A program made the position numbers and the translations under genes. From assembly GCA_009929695.1 (NCBI GenBank), contig RZZW01000025.1:1-45072 (forward strand): DNA of 45,072 nt, written 5' to 3'. Under the pieces are notes generated by a model that saw only the letters and a list, made by a program, of their open reading frames with translations, was not told where the DNA came from and made no database searches. This DNA is from Clostridia bacterium. Lineage in GTDB: Bacteria; Bacillota; Clostridia; Oscillospirales; Ruminococcaceae. This document shows, piece after piece, positions 24,135 to 30,833 of the stretch (positions within the stretch are counted from its first letter, which is position 1; every line of letters starts with the position of its first letter).

Positions 24135-24827
24135 ATGCAGTATTCACATGAAGTTGAACAAATGTGTCCTATCACAAAGGGCCCGCATCACGGTCCGGCT
24201 CCCATTCCCGAAGAGGGCGAATGGGTAAAAGCCTACAAAATTGAGGACATCAGCGGTTTTACACACGGTGTAGGCTGGTGCGCACCGCAGCAAGGTACGT
24301 GCAAGCTTTCACTTAACATCAAAAAAGGCATCATCGAAGAGGCTCTTGTCGAGACAATCGGCTGCTCGGGCATGACGCATTCCGCAGCTATGGCAGGCGA
24401 GGTTCTGCCCGGCAAAACAATTCTTGAAGCTCTTAACACAGACCTCGTGTGCGACGCCATAAACGTTGCAATGCGTGAGCTGTTCCTTCAGATTGTCTAC
24501 GGTCGTTCACAGACAGCGTTCTCCGAGGGCGGCTTGCCCATCGGCGCAGGTCTTGAGGACCTCGGCAAAGGGCTTCGCAGCATGACAGGCACTATCTTCT
24601 CAACAAAAGCCAAGGGTGTACGCTATCTTGAGCTTACAGAGGGCTACATCACAAAGGTCGCCCTTGACGAGAACGGCGAGTGCATCGGCTATCAGTTTGT
24701 CCGTCTTGGCAAAATGATGGAGGATATCCGCCACGGCAAAGACCCCAAAGAGGCATACGAGAAAAACATCGGCACATATGGTCGTTTCGCCGATGCTCCA
24801 AAATATATCGACCCGCGTGAAGAGTAA
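24135..24827 (+). CDS. NifU-like iron-sulfur cluster scaffold protein (GGGtGRT partner)
   Basis: A 230-residue protein whose segment 45-140 resembles the NifU/IscU N-terminal scaffold: WCAPQQGTCKLSLNIKKGIIEEALVETIGCSGMTHSAAMAGEVL contains two to three candidate cluster-binding Cys, and the fold order matches. The rest (TKAKGVRYLELTEGYITKVALDENGECIGYQFVRLGKMMEDI) is peculiar to proteins encoded next to GGGtGRT proteins. It probably assembles or delivers a cluster to its partner. Ribosome site AAAGGAG. The next gene starts 17 bp downstream. Confidence 0.75.
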   Translation: MQYSHEVEQMCPITKGPHHGPAPIPEEGEWVKAYKIEDISGFTHGVGWCAPQQGTCKLSLNIKKGIIEEALVETIGCSGMTHSAAMAGEVLPGKTILEALNTDLVCDAINVAMRELFLQIVYGRSQTAFSEGGLPIGAGLEDLGKGLRSMTGTIFSTKAKGVRYLELTEGYITKVALDENGECIGYQFVRLGKMMEDIRHGKDPKEAYEKNIGTYGRFADAPKYIDPREE

Positions 24828-24844
24828 TAAAGGAGGACGTAACC

Positions 24845-25837
24845 ATGGCAACATTTGAAAGTCAGGATCGCCGCATGCCCAAAATCAACGAATGCCTGAA
24901 AGCCAACGGCCTCGAGTCTCTCGACGCCTGCCGCGACATGCTTCTTGAAAAGGGTATAGACGTAGATAAAATTGTAAGAGGTGTACAGAACATCTGCTTT
25001 GATAACGCAGTTTGGGCTTACACACTAGGCACAGCAATCGCTGTAAAACGTGGCCTTAGAAACGCCGCTGAATGCTCATCAGCAATAGGCGAGGGTCTTG
25101 AAGCCTTCACAATCCCCGGCTCGGTAGCAGAGCAGCGCGCCGTCGGTCTTGGCCACGGCAACCTCGGTGCAATGCTTTTGAGCGAGGACTGCACATGCTT
25201 TGCATTCCTTGCAGGTCATGAGAGCTTCGCCGCCGCAGAGGGCGCTATCGGTATCGCACGCACAGCAAACAAAGCGCGCAAAGCACCGCTTCGCGTCATC
25301 CTCAACGGCCTTGGCAAAGACGCAGCATATATCATCAGCCGCATCAACGGCTTCACCTATGTTGAGACAGATTACGATTTCAAAAAAGGCGAGCTCATCA
25401 CAGTTAAAGAGCAGGCCTTTTCAACAGGCGAGCGCGCAGCAGTTAAATGCTACGGCGCAAACGATGTCCTTGAGGGCGTTGCCATCATGAAAAAAGAGGA
25501 CGTGCAGTGCTCTATCACAGGCAACTCCACAAACCCAACTCGCTTCCAGCACCTCGTTGCCGGCACATACAAAAAATGGGCAATCGAGAACAATAAAAAA
25601 TACTTCTCAGTCGCATCAGGCGGCGGCACAGGCCGTACGCTTCATCCCGATAACGTCGCAGCAGGCCCTGCCTCCTACGGCTTGACGGACAGCATGGGTC
25701 GTATGCACGGCGACGCCCAGTTCGCCGGCTCCTCCAGCGTCCCCGCCCACGTAGAAATGATGGGCCTAATCGGCATGGGCAACAACCCCATGGTCGGCGC
25801 CACAGTTGCATGCGCAGTAGCAGCGGCTCAGTGCTGA
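24845..25837 (+). CDS. GGGtGRT protein
   Basis: A 330-residue protein named for its signature, seen here as VASGGGTGRTLHPDNVAAGPASYG near residue 258. Other conserved-looking blocks are GLGHGNLGAMLL with ECTCFAFLAGHESFAAAEGAIGIART-like text around 100-140, and ITGNSTNPTRFQHL. The family is common in anaerobes and its biochemical role is not established. Constant pairing with a NifU-like scaffold gene, as here, suggests a function with iron-sulfur clusters. Ribosome site AAAGGAGG. A hairpin terminator follows the stop. Confidence 0.88.
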   Translation: MATFESQDRRMPKINECLKANGLESLDACRDMLLEKGIDVDKIVRGVQNICFDNAVWAYTLGTAIAVKRGLRNAAECSSAIGEGLEAFTIPGSVAEQRAVGLGHGNLGAMLLSEDCTCFAFLAGHESFAAAEGAIGIARTANKARKAPLRVILNGLGKDAAYIISRINGFTYVETDYDFKKGELITVKEQAFSTGERAAVKCYGANDVLEGVAIMKKEDVQCSITGNSTNPTRFQHLVAGTYKKWAIENNKKYFSVASGGGTGRTLHPDNVAAGPASYGLTDSMGRMHGDAQFAGSSSVPAHVEMMGLIGMGNNPMVGATVACAVAAAQC

Positions 25838-25851
25838 TAGCATTATAAAAT

Positions 25852-25895
25852 AAAAGCTCTGCTCTCGATTTTGTATGTCGGGAGCGAAGCTTTTT
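25852..25895 (+). terminator. Terminator after the GGGtGRT gene
   Basis: AAAAGCT..GCTCTCGA pairs with TCGGGAGC..AGCTTTT (internal bulge) followed by T. Confidence 0.75.
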
Positions 25896-25912
25896 ATATA
25901 AATAAATTTGCG

Positions 25913-25941
25913 TTGACTTCTCATCGTTGCCGCCTTATAAT
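25913..25941 (+). promoter_or_regulatory. Promoter of the DUF134 gene
   Basis: TTGACT (25913-25918), 17-bp spacer, TATAAT (25936-25941). Confidence 0.8.
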
Positions 25942-25973
25942 TGTGACATAGCGACGTGAGGGGAGAGGGGAGA

Positions 25974-26321
25974 ATGGGGCGGCCTTGTAAGCGCAGGAGG
26001 GTTTGCGCTGTGCCTTTGGTGGAGGAATTTGCTCCGCAAAGCGGGTGTGGCGAGGTTTTGCTGGCTGTCGATGAATACGAAGCCATTCGGCTTATCGACC
26101 ACATGGGCTTGACGCAGGAGCAATGCGCGATGCAGATGGACGTTGCGCGCACGACGGTGCAGGCTATATACGACAGCGCGCGCAAAAAGCTTGCCGACGC
26201 GCTGATAAACGGCAAACGCCTTGTGATAAAGGGCGGCAGCTATGCCGTCTGTGCACATTCGCCAGAATGCTGCGCAAAAAAGCACTGCGGAACAGGCAAG
26301 CTTTGCTGCAAGCAAAAATAA
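25974..26321 (+). CDS. DUF134-family helix-turn-helix protein
   Basis: A 115-residue probable DNA-binding protein. The N-terminus MGRPCKRRRVC and the central LLAVDEYEAIRLIDHMGLTQEQCAMQM with VARTTVQAIYDSARKKLADALINGKRL are the DUF134 hallmark, a sigma-70 region-4-like HTH. The C-terminus is Cys-rich (CAHSPECCAKKHCGTGKLCCKQK region), suggesting it senses metal or redox state. Such genes are often found near NifX/NifB-type proteins, as here (27098). The ATG at 25974 follows GGGGAGA. Target genes are unknown. Confidence 0.85.
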   Translation: MGRPCKRRRVCAVPLVEEFAPQSGCGEVLLAVDEYEAIRLIDHMGLTQEQCAMQMDVARTTVQAIYDSARKKLADALINGKRLVIKGGSYAVCAHSPECCAKKHCGTGKLCCKQK

Positions 26322-26331
26322 TTTTGCGAAA

Positions 26332-26373
26332 TGTAACACAGTCACAGAAGTCAGCCCATAATTTGGGTATACT
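26332..26373 (+). promoter_or_regulatory. Rubredoxin promoter with an activator-type site at about -41.5
   Basis: TGTAACACAGTCAC (26332-26345), then 22 bp, then a -10 box TATACT (26368-26373). No -35 consensus is present (CAGAAG). The same motif, same spacing, precedes the gene at 27942. Confidence 0.6.
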
Positions 26374-26426
26374 GATATCAAGGTTAAGAGCCGACTTTTA
26401 TATTTAAAATTAATGGAGGTCACGAC

Positions 26427-26591
26427 ATGAAAAAATATGTATGTACCATTTGCGGTTATGTTTACGACGAAGCCGACGGAGCGCCCGATGACGGCATCAA
26501 TCCCGGCACAACATGGGAAAACGTCCCCGAGGACTGGGTCTGCCCGCTATGCGGCGTAGGCAAAGACAGCTTTAACGAGCAGCTAGACTAA
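26427..26591 (+). CDS. Rubredoxin
   Basis: A 54-residue electron carrier with a single Fe bound by four Cys. The two iron loops CTICGY (residues 6-11) and CPLCGV (39-44) and the central [22 protein letters not shown] and EDWVC blocks are canonical. In anaerobes rubredoxin passes electrons from NADH-linked reductases to oxygen- and peroxide-detoxifying proteins. Ribosome site TGGAGG lies before the ATG at 26427. It shares a distinctive upstream motif with the CoA-disulfide reductase gene, suggesting a common stress regulator. Confidence 0.96.
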   Translation: MKKYVCTICGYVYDEADGAPDDGINPGTTWENVPEDWVCPLCGVGKDSFNEQLD

Positions 26592-26640
26592 CATATAAAA
26601 AGCACTGCTGCGCAATAGCGCCTTTACAATAAGGATGTTT

Positions 26641-26677
26641 TTAGGGTATCACTGTTGAAAAAACAGTGATACCCTAA
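26641..26677. terminator. Bidirectional terminator between rubredoxin and the zinc-ribbon membrane protein
   Basis: TTAGGGTATCACTGTT and its exact complement (16 bp) around GAAAA, T-rich on the plus strand. Confidence 0.88.
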
Positions 26678-26684
26678 TTTTGTG

Positions 26685-26933
26685 TTATGCTCGTTTGCCG
26701 TAATGTTTATCATCTTTCAAGGCTTTCATATACTCCGCCGAATTGCAATTTGGACACCGCAATTTTCTATCTTCGACGGCATTAATTGCTATCAGCGAGT
26801 GTAAAAAAGTTGGTTTAAAAGAACATTGACATTTAGGGCATATATAGTGGTATCTCTTCCAAACATACAAGTGAAGTAACAAGGCGGCTATAATAGCTAC
26901 GGCAACAAAAATCCAAATTAAATTATCAGACAT
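26685..26933 (-). CDS. Small membrane protein with a zinc-ribbon
   Basis: An 82-residue protein with one N-terminal membrane helix (residues 5-25, LIWIFVAVAIIAALLLHLYVW) and a soluble part containing CPKC (33-36) and CPNC (60-63), a four-Cys zinc-ribbon or rubredoxin-like knuckle. The C-terminus is charged. No function is recognised. The ATG follows AAAGG at about 9 bp. It is convergent with rubredoxin and shares the terminator between them. AT-rich relative to neighbours. Confidence 0.7.
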   Translation of the reverse strand: MSDNLIWIFVAVAIIAALLLHLYVWKRYHYICPKCQCSFKPTFLHSLIAINAVEDRKLRCPNCNSAEYMKALKDDKHYGKRA

Positions 26934-27040
26934 GAAATTATACCTTTCGATTATATAAATAATTCAACCTATCGATATTATAACACCGGTAGATGATTGC
27001 TGCAACCAACGAACTGTTGTGGTGTTTTTCAAGTTGATTA

Positions 27041-27069
27041 TTGACATATGTCGAAAAAGGGAGTAAGAT
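27041..27069 (+). promoter_or_regulatory. Promoter of the NifX-like gene with palindrome
   Basis: TTGACA (27041-27046), 17-bp spacer, TAAGAT (27064-27069). GACATATGTC (27043-27052) is a perfect 10-bp palindrome over the -35 box and may be an operator. Confidence 0.7.
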
Positions 27070-27097
27070 TAAAACATAAAAATACGGAGGTACTACG

Positions 27098-27487
27098 ATG
27101 AGAATAGCGGTAACATATGAAAATGGTCAGATTTTTCAGCATTTTGGGCATTGCGAAGCGTTCAAGCTGTATGATGTTGAGGGTGGTGAGGTGAAATCGT
27201 CACAAATCGTCAGCGCGATAGGCAGTGGGCACGGCGCACTTGCGGGCTTTTTGCAGGCAAACAAAGTGGACGAGCTTATTTGCGGCGGCATCGGCGGCGG
27301 AGCACGCACGGCGCTTGCACAGGTGGGCATAAAGTTGTATCCCGGTGCGTCGGGCGGCGCGGACGAGAGCGTAAATGCTCTTTTAGCGGGCACACTTTCG
27401 TTTAACCCCGACACAGTTTGCAGCCATCACAGCCACGAAGAGGGACACACCTGCGGAGAGGATAAGCACGGCTGCGGCGGGCATTGA
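27098..27487 (+). CDS. NifB/NifX-family dinitrogenase iron-molybdenum cofactor biosynthesis-like protein
   Basis: A 129-residue cofactor-carrier-like protein. Residues 1-105 have the family pattern: MRIAVTYENGQIFQHFGHCEAFKLYDVEGG, then DELICGGIGGGARTAL and GIKLYPGASGGADESVNALLAG. The C-terminal 25 residues are His/Cys-rich (CSHHSHEEGHTCGEDKHGCGGH), a probable metal-binding tail. Without nitrogenase genes such proteins are thought to handle iron-sulfur or other metal clusters. The ATG follows ACGGAGG. It lies 1.1 kb after DUF134, a common partnership. Confidence 0.88.
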   Translation: MRIAVTYENGQIFQHFGHCEAFKLYDVEGGEVKSSQIVSAIGSGHGALAGFLQANKVDELICGGIGGGARTALAQVGIKLYPGASGGADESVNALLAGTLSFNPDTVCSHHSHEEGHTCGEDKHGCGGH

Positions 27488-27527
27488 GCCCAAGCGTGTT
27501 GATTAGCGCGAAATACCGCGTTAATCT

Positions 27528-27607
27528 GTCATTCTGAGGATCGAAGCGACGAATAATCTTAAGACCTACAGCATGCGCAAAAGATTCTTCGCTTCGCTCA
27601 GAATGAC
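27528..27607. repeat. Dispersed palindromic repeat (CATTCTGAGCGAAGCGAAG family), copy 4
   Basis: Left arm GTCATTCTGAGGATCGAAGC (slightly degenerate), right arm TTCTTCGCTTCGCTCAGAAT. Confidence 0.88.
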
Positions 27608-27657
27608 AAGGGGGTTTCTGACGCCATATATGGCGTCACTGCAATGTCACAAATCGC

Positions 27658-27788
27658 GTAGGGCACGACGACTCGGCGTGCCGCTCTTGCAGAGGGCAAG
27701 GTGTCCACATGATAATGCTTTACCGAGAGAAGCACAACCTTTTTTAGTTTGCACAAAGCTAGCGGCGTGCCGAGGTCGTCAAGCCCTA
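27658..27788. repeat. Inverted GC-rich repeat pair (GTAGGGCACGACGACTCGGC type)
   Basis: TAGGGCACGACGACTCGGCG at the left is roughly complementary to GCCGAGGTCGTCAAGCCCTA at the right, 78 bp apart. A second member is at 34314-34392. Confidence 0.72.
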
Positions 27789-27847
27789 AAGTATAACGCA
27801 AATTCACATCAAAACAGGTTAAAACTTTCTTTTATAAGGGAATTGAG

Positions 27848-27889
27848 TGTAACACAGTCACGGTAAAATAAGGCGCTTTGCGCTATCAT
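27848..27889 (+). promoter_or_regulatory. CoA-disulfide reductase promoter with an activator-type site at about -41.5
   Basis: TGTAACACAGTCAC (27848-27861), 22 bp, then -10 TATCAT (27884-27889); no -35 consensus. The arrangement is identical to that upstream of rubredoxin. Confidence 0.58.
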
Positions 27890-27941
27890 TTTAGCAGATG
27901 GAACGCAAGGCCTTTTTTGCAATTTAATTAAGGAGACGACT

Positions 27942-29636
27942 ATGAAAATAATCATCATTGGCGGCGTCGCGGGCGGCGCTACGGCGGCGGCACGTCTGCG
28001 CAGGCTCGACGAAACGGCACAGATAATCGTTCTTGAACGCGGCGGGTTTGTGTCCTACGCAAACTGCGGGCTGCCATATTATATCGGCGGAGAAATCAAG
28101 GACAAAGCCGCGCTGACACTACAAACGCCCGAGAGCTTTATGAGCCGTTTTCGCGTTGAGGTGCGTGTGCGCAACGAGGTGACGGCTATCGACCCGCAGA
28201 GCAAAACTGTGACTGTAAACCCCATTGACAGCGGCGAAGCTTACACCGAAACCTACGACAAGCTTATACTTTCACCGGGCGCAAAGCCTGTTGCGCCGCC
28301 GTTTGACGGCATAAACAGCGAGGGCGTTTTCACGCTGCGCACTGTTGAGGACAGCTACAAAATACACGGTTTCATATCCGCAAAAAAGCCGCGCACGGCG
28401 GTGGTTGTCGGCGGAGGATTCATCGGGCTTGAAATGGCGGAAAACCTTGTGAACGCGGGCATAAGTACGACGCTTTTGCAGTACGAAAATCAGATTTTGC
28501 CGCCGCTCGACTACGATATGGCGTGTCAAATCCACGCGTATTTGCGCAGTAAAAATGTCGTTTTGCGCCTTGAAGAACTTGTCGAGGGCTTTGAAAAATG
28601 CGGCGAAAAGCTCGTTACAAGGCTGAAGGGCAAAGCGGGTGTTGAGGCGGATATGGTCATTTTAGCCATCGGCGTTGCGCCCGACACACACCTCGCGGCA
28701 AAGGCGGGGCTTAAGCTTGGCATAAAGGGCGCGATAGCCGTCAACGACCGCATGGAGACGTCGGCAAAGGACATTTATGCTGTCGGCGATGCCGTTGAGG
28801 TGACGCATTTTGTCACAGGCGAAAAGGCGCTCATCTCGCTTGCGGGGCCCGCAAATAAGCAGGGGCGCATTGCGGCGGATAACATCTGCGGCATAAAAAG
28901 CAGCTTTAAAGGCTCGCAGGGGTCGTCTGTAATCAAGCTTTTTGGCATGACGGCGGCCTCGACTGGCGTAAACGAAAAAACGGCGCAGGCGACGGGTATA
29001 AAGTACGATAAAACGGTTAATTTCTCCGCCGCGCACGCGACGTATTACCCAAACGCCACAAGCATGACAATAAAAACGCTTTTTGAGCCGCAGACAGGCA
29101 AAATTCTCGGCGCGCAGATAGTCGGCTTTGACGGCGTTGACAAGCGCATAGACGTGCTTGCGACTGCGATACGCGCGGGCATGACGGCGGCTGATTTGAC
29201 GGAGCTCGAGCTAGCTTACGCGCCGCCGTATTCTTCGGCTAAAGACCCTGTGAATATGGTTGGCTACACGATTGAAAATGTGCTTGCGGGGCTTGTTAAG
29301 CAGCACCACTGGCACGATATTCCCGCTCTACAAAGCGACAAAAACGCAGTTTTGCTCGACGTTCGCACGCCGCAGGAGTACGCGCGAGGGCATATTGCGG
29401 GCAGCATAAACATCCCGCTAGACGATTTGCGTGGGCGCATGGGCGAGCTTGACAAGACAAAAAAGCTGTATGTCAACTGCCAAAGCGGGCTGCGTAGCTA
29501 TCTTGCGTGCCGCATTTTGGCCCAAAACGGCTTTGATTGCAGCAATTTTTCAGGTGGATATCGCTTTTATGAGTATATCGCAAATGAAAAATGCTATGCC
29601 ACCGACACAAATTATCCGTGCGGTATTAAAATTTAA
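27942..29636 (+). CDS. CoA-disulfide reductase with C-terminal rhodanese domain
   Basis: A 564-residue FAD enzyme. Residues 1-450 are a pyridine-nucleotide-disulfide oxidoreductase: FAD loop IIIGGVAGGATAAARLRR, single active Cys42 in SYANCGLPYYIGG, NAD(P) loop VVVGGGFIGLEMAENL (154-169), YAVGDAVEV (279-287) and a dimerisation domain with AYAPPYSSAKDP. Residues 465-550 are a rhodanese domain with Cys513 in YVNCQSGLRS. This fusion reduces CoA disulfides or polysulfide with NAD(P)H and manages sulfane sulfur under oxidative stress. Ribosome site AAGGAG. It has its own terminator. Confidence 0.9.
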   Translation: MKIIIIGGVAGGATAAARLRRLDETAQIIVLERGGFVSYANCGLPYYIGGEIKDKAALTLQTPESFMSRFRVEVRVRNEVTAIDPQSKTVTVNPIDSGEAYTETYDKLILSPGAKPVAPPFDGINSEGVFTLRTVEDSYKIHGFISAKKPRTAVVVGGGFIGLEMAENLVNAGISTTLLQYENQILPPLDYDMACQIHAYLRSKNVVLRLEELVEGFEKCGEKLVTRLKGKAGVEADMVILAIGVAPDTHLAAKAGLKLGIKGAIAVNDRMETSAKDIYAVGDAVEVTHFVTGEKALISLAGPANKQGRIAADNICGIKSSFKGSQGSSVIKLFGMTAASTGVNEKTAQATGIKYDKTVNFSAAHATYYPNATSMTIKTLFEPQTGKILGAQIVGFDGVDKRIDVLATAIRAGMTAADLTELELAYAPPYSSAKDPVNMVGYTIENVLAGLVKQHHWHDIPALQSDKNAVLLDVRTPQEYARGHIAGSINIPLDDLRGRMGELDKTKKLYVNCQSGLRSYLACRILAQNGFDCSNFSGGYRFYEYIANEKCYATDTNYPCGIKI

Positions 29637-29645
29637 AAATATTAC

Positions 29646-29687
29646 AGCGGGGCGAAGCTTTGAAAAATCGCCCCGCTTATTTTATTT
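29646..29687 (+). terminator. Terminator after the CoA-disulfide reductase gene
   Basis: AGCGGGGCGA pairs with TCGCCCCGCT around a 12-nt loop, followed by TATTTTATTT. Confidence 0.85.
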
Positions 29688-29736
29688 GACAACCTACTAA
29701 ATGTGTGGTATTATAATTTGCGAATGAGTTGCAAAT
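29686..29736 (+). promoter_or_regulatory. Promoter and operator candidate of the Fur/Zur-family gene
   Basis: TTGACA (29686-29691), 17-bp spacer, TATTAT (29709-29714). Directly downstream ATTTGC-N9-GCAAAT (29716-29736) is an inverted repeat over the transcription start, a likely autoregulatory site. Confidence 0.68.
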
Positions 29737-29751
29737 CGAGGTGACTGACCG

Positions 29752-30144
29752 ATGGTAAAATATATGACACAGCAGCGCAGACGGCTGCTAGAGTTTTTAA
29801 AATCGAACCCTGACAAGCTGTTTTCGCCAAAGGAGATAGCGGTGCAGCTTGACGGCGAGGAAGTTAGCCTCAGCGCTATTTATCGCAATCTTGCTTTTTT
29901 AGAGGAGAGCGGTGTCATCGGCAGAGTGATGAGGGCAGGCAGCAAGGAAGTGTTTTACCGCGCGCTAGACAGCGGCGTATGTCACGGGCGTGTGCACCTA
30001 ACCTGCACCCGCTGCGGCAAAACGAATCACATGGACGCGGAGGTCGCAAAGCAATTAGCCGAAGCGCTTCGTAAAAGCAGCGGCTTTGAAATAGACACAG
30101 CTCGCACAACGATTTATGGGCTGTGTAAAAGCTGCCATTCGTGA
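29752..30144 (+). CDS. Fur-family regulator, probably Zur
   Basis: A 130-residue metal-dependent repressor. The winged helix is at 1-80 (TQQRRRLLEFLKSNPDKLFSPKEIAVQL with SLSAIYRNLAFLEESGVIGRV); a histidine-containing metal site, CHGRVHLTCTRCGKTNHMD, lies at 82-100; structural-zinc pairs are CTRC and CKSC. Placement 300 bp before a ZnuABC-type zinc uptake operon makes a zinc-responsive role (Zur) more likely than Fur or PerR. The ATG follows GAGGTG at 8 bp. The specificity is inferred from context. Confidence 0.85.
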   Translation: MVKYMTQQRRRLLEFLKSNPDKLFSPKEIAVQLDGEEVSLSAIYRNLAFLEESGVIGRVMRAGSKEVFYRALDSGVCHGRVHLTCTRCGKTNHMDAEVAKQLAEALRKSSGFEIDTARTTIYGLCKSCHS

Positions 30145-30443
30145 CTTCGCTTGTTAAACACGCACATCATCAGTCGCCGAAGGGGTGACTGATGAGGTAG
30201 GTTTGCGTGAATCAAAGCGGACGAGCAAAGCTCGCCCCTACATTTAACTAGCGAAGCGCTGTGGAATAAAGAGAACTTGTAGCTTGCGAAAAATTTACAA
30301 AGTAGGGAGCGACGCCCTCGTCGCTCAGCAGACGGTGGTTTGCGCAAACCAAAGTGGACGCGCAATGCACGCCCCTACAATGCACGTTGTAAGTGCGTGC
30401 AAACCAAGAACATCATAAATCCGAGCGAAAGGAGCATAAACCT
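30145..30443. repeat. Repeat cluster between zur-like gene and zinc operon
   Basis: No gene is visible. It contains a CATCATCAGTCGCC...GACTGATGAGG palindrome (30166-30198), GC-rich GTAGGGGCG-type repeats at 30217-30242 and 30355-30380, and GTAGGGAGCGACGCCCTC (30303-30326). No clear promoter for the zinc operon was found here, so transcription may come from the zur promoter. Confidence 0.7.
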
Positions 30444-30737
30444 ATGATTACGAATAAAAAATCCGTTTCGCGGTTGCTTTGCGTCGTTTTGGCGTTTATG
30501 ATTTTATTTTCTGTTGCGTTTATTGTCACCGAGGCAGGGCATAGCTGTGTGGGTGATGGGTGCGCGGTGTGCCGTCAGCTTGCTGCTTGCGGCAAGGTGC
30601 TTGCGGGCGGCGGCACTGTGCAGGCTGCGCATTTTGCGGCGCTGCTTGCTGTATTTTGCACATTATCTGCCTTCGGCGAGGTGAATTTTAAAAACGCCGA
30701 CACGCTTATTTCATTAAAGGTGAAGCTTTCCGATTAA
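30444..30737 (+). CDS. Small membrane-anchored Cys-rich protein of the zinc uptake operon
   Basis: A 97-residue protein with a basic N-terminus (MITNKKSVSRLL), one hydrophobic helix (residues 9-32, like a signal anchor) and then GHSCVGDGCAVCRQLAACGKVL, with Cys spacing that could bind zinc outside the membrane. A second hydrophobic stretch (about 62-78) follows. Homologues seem to precede zinc transporter genes in Clostridia; no defined function is known to me. ATG at 30444 follows AAAGGAG. A hairpin terminator begins at its stop codon. Confidence 0.7.
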   Translation: MITNKKSVSRLLCVVLAFMILFSVAFIVTEAGHSCVGDGCAVCRQLAACGKVLAGGGTVQAAHFAALLAVFCTLSAFGEVNFKNADTLISLKVKLSD

Positions 30738-30800
30738 AAAACACAAGGCACAACTGTGCCCGTAGATTTTTGGCTGCGGCGCTTTGTCCTTGTGTTTTTT
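30736..30800 (+). terminator. Terminator-like hairpin between the small Cys protein and znuA
   Basis: AAAAAACACAAGG (30736-30748) pairs with CCTTGTGTTTTTT (30788-30800), enclosing a smaller hairpin GCACAACTGTGC. T-run follows. It starts in the stop codon of the upstream gene and would reduce readthrough into znuA. Confidence 0.75.
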
Positions 30801-30833
30801 TGCCCATTTTTAAATTTTGATCGGAGAAAACCT

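Larger units (their letters stand above)
27488..27941. other. Repeat-rich intergenic region before the CoA-disulfide reductase gene
   Basis: No gene is apparent. It holds a CATTCTGAG-family repeat (27528-27607), a 16-bp perfect palindrome ACGCCATATATGGCGT (27621-27636), an inverted GC-rich repeat pair (27658-27683 with 27762-27788) and the promoter motif at 27848-27889. Confidence 0.8.

Noticed and set aside
1358-27607. CRISPR array from repeated CATTCTGAG units
   Set aside because: Copies are far apart, palindromic with variable centres, and there are no spacers or cas genes.
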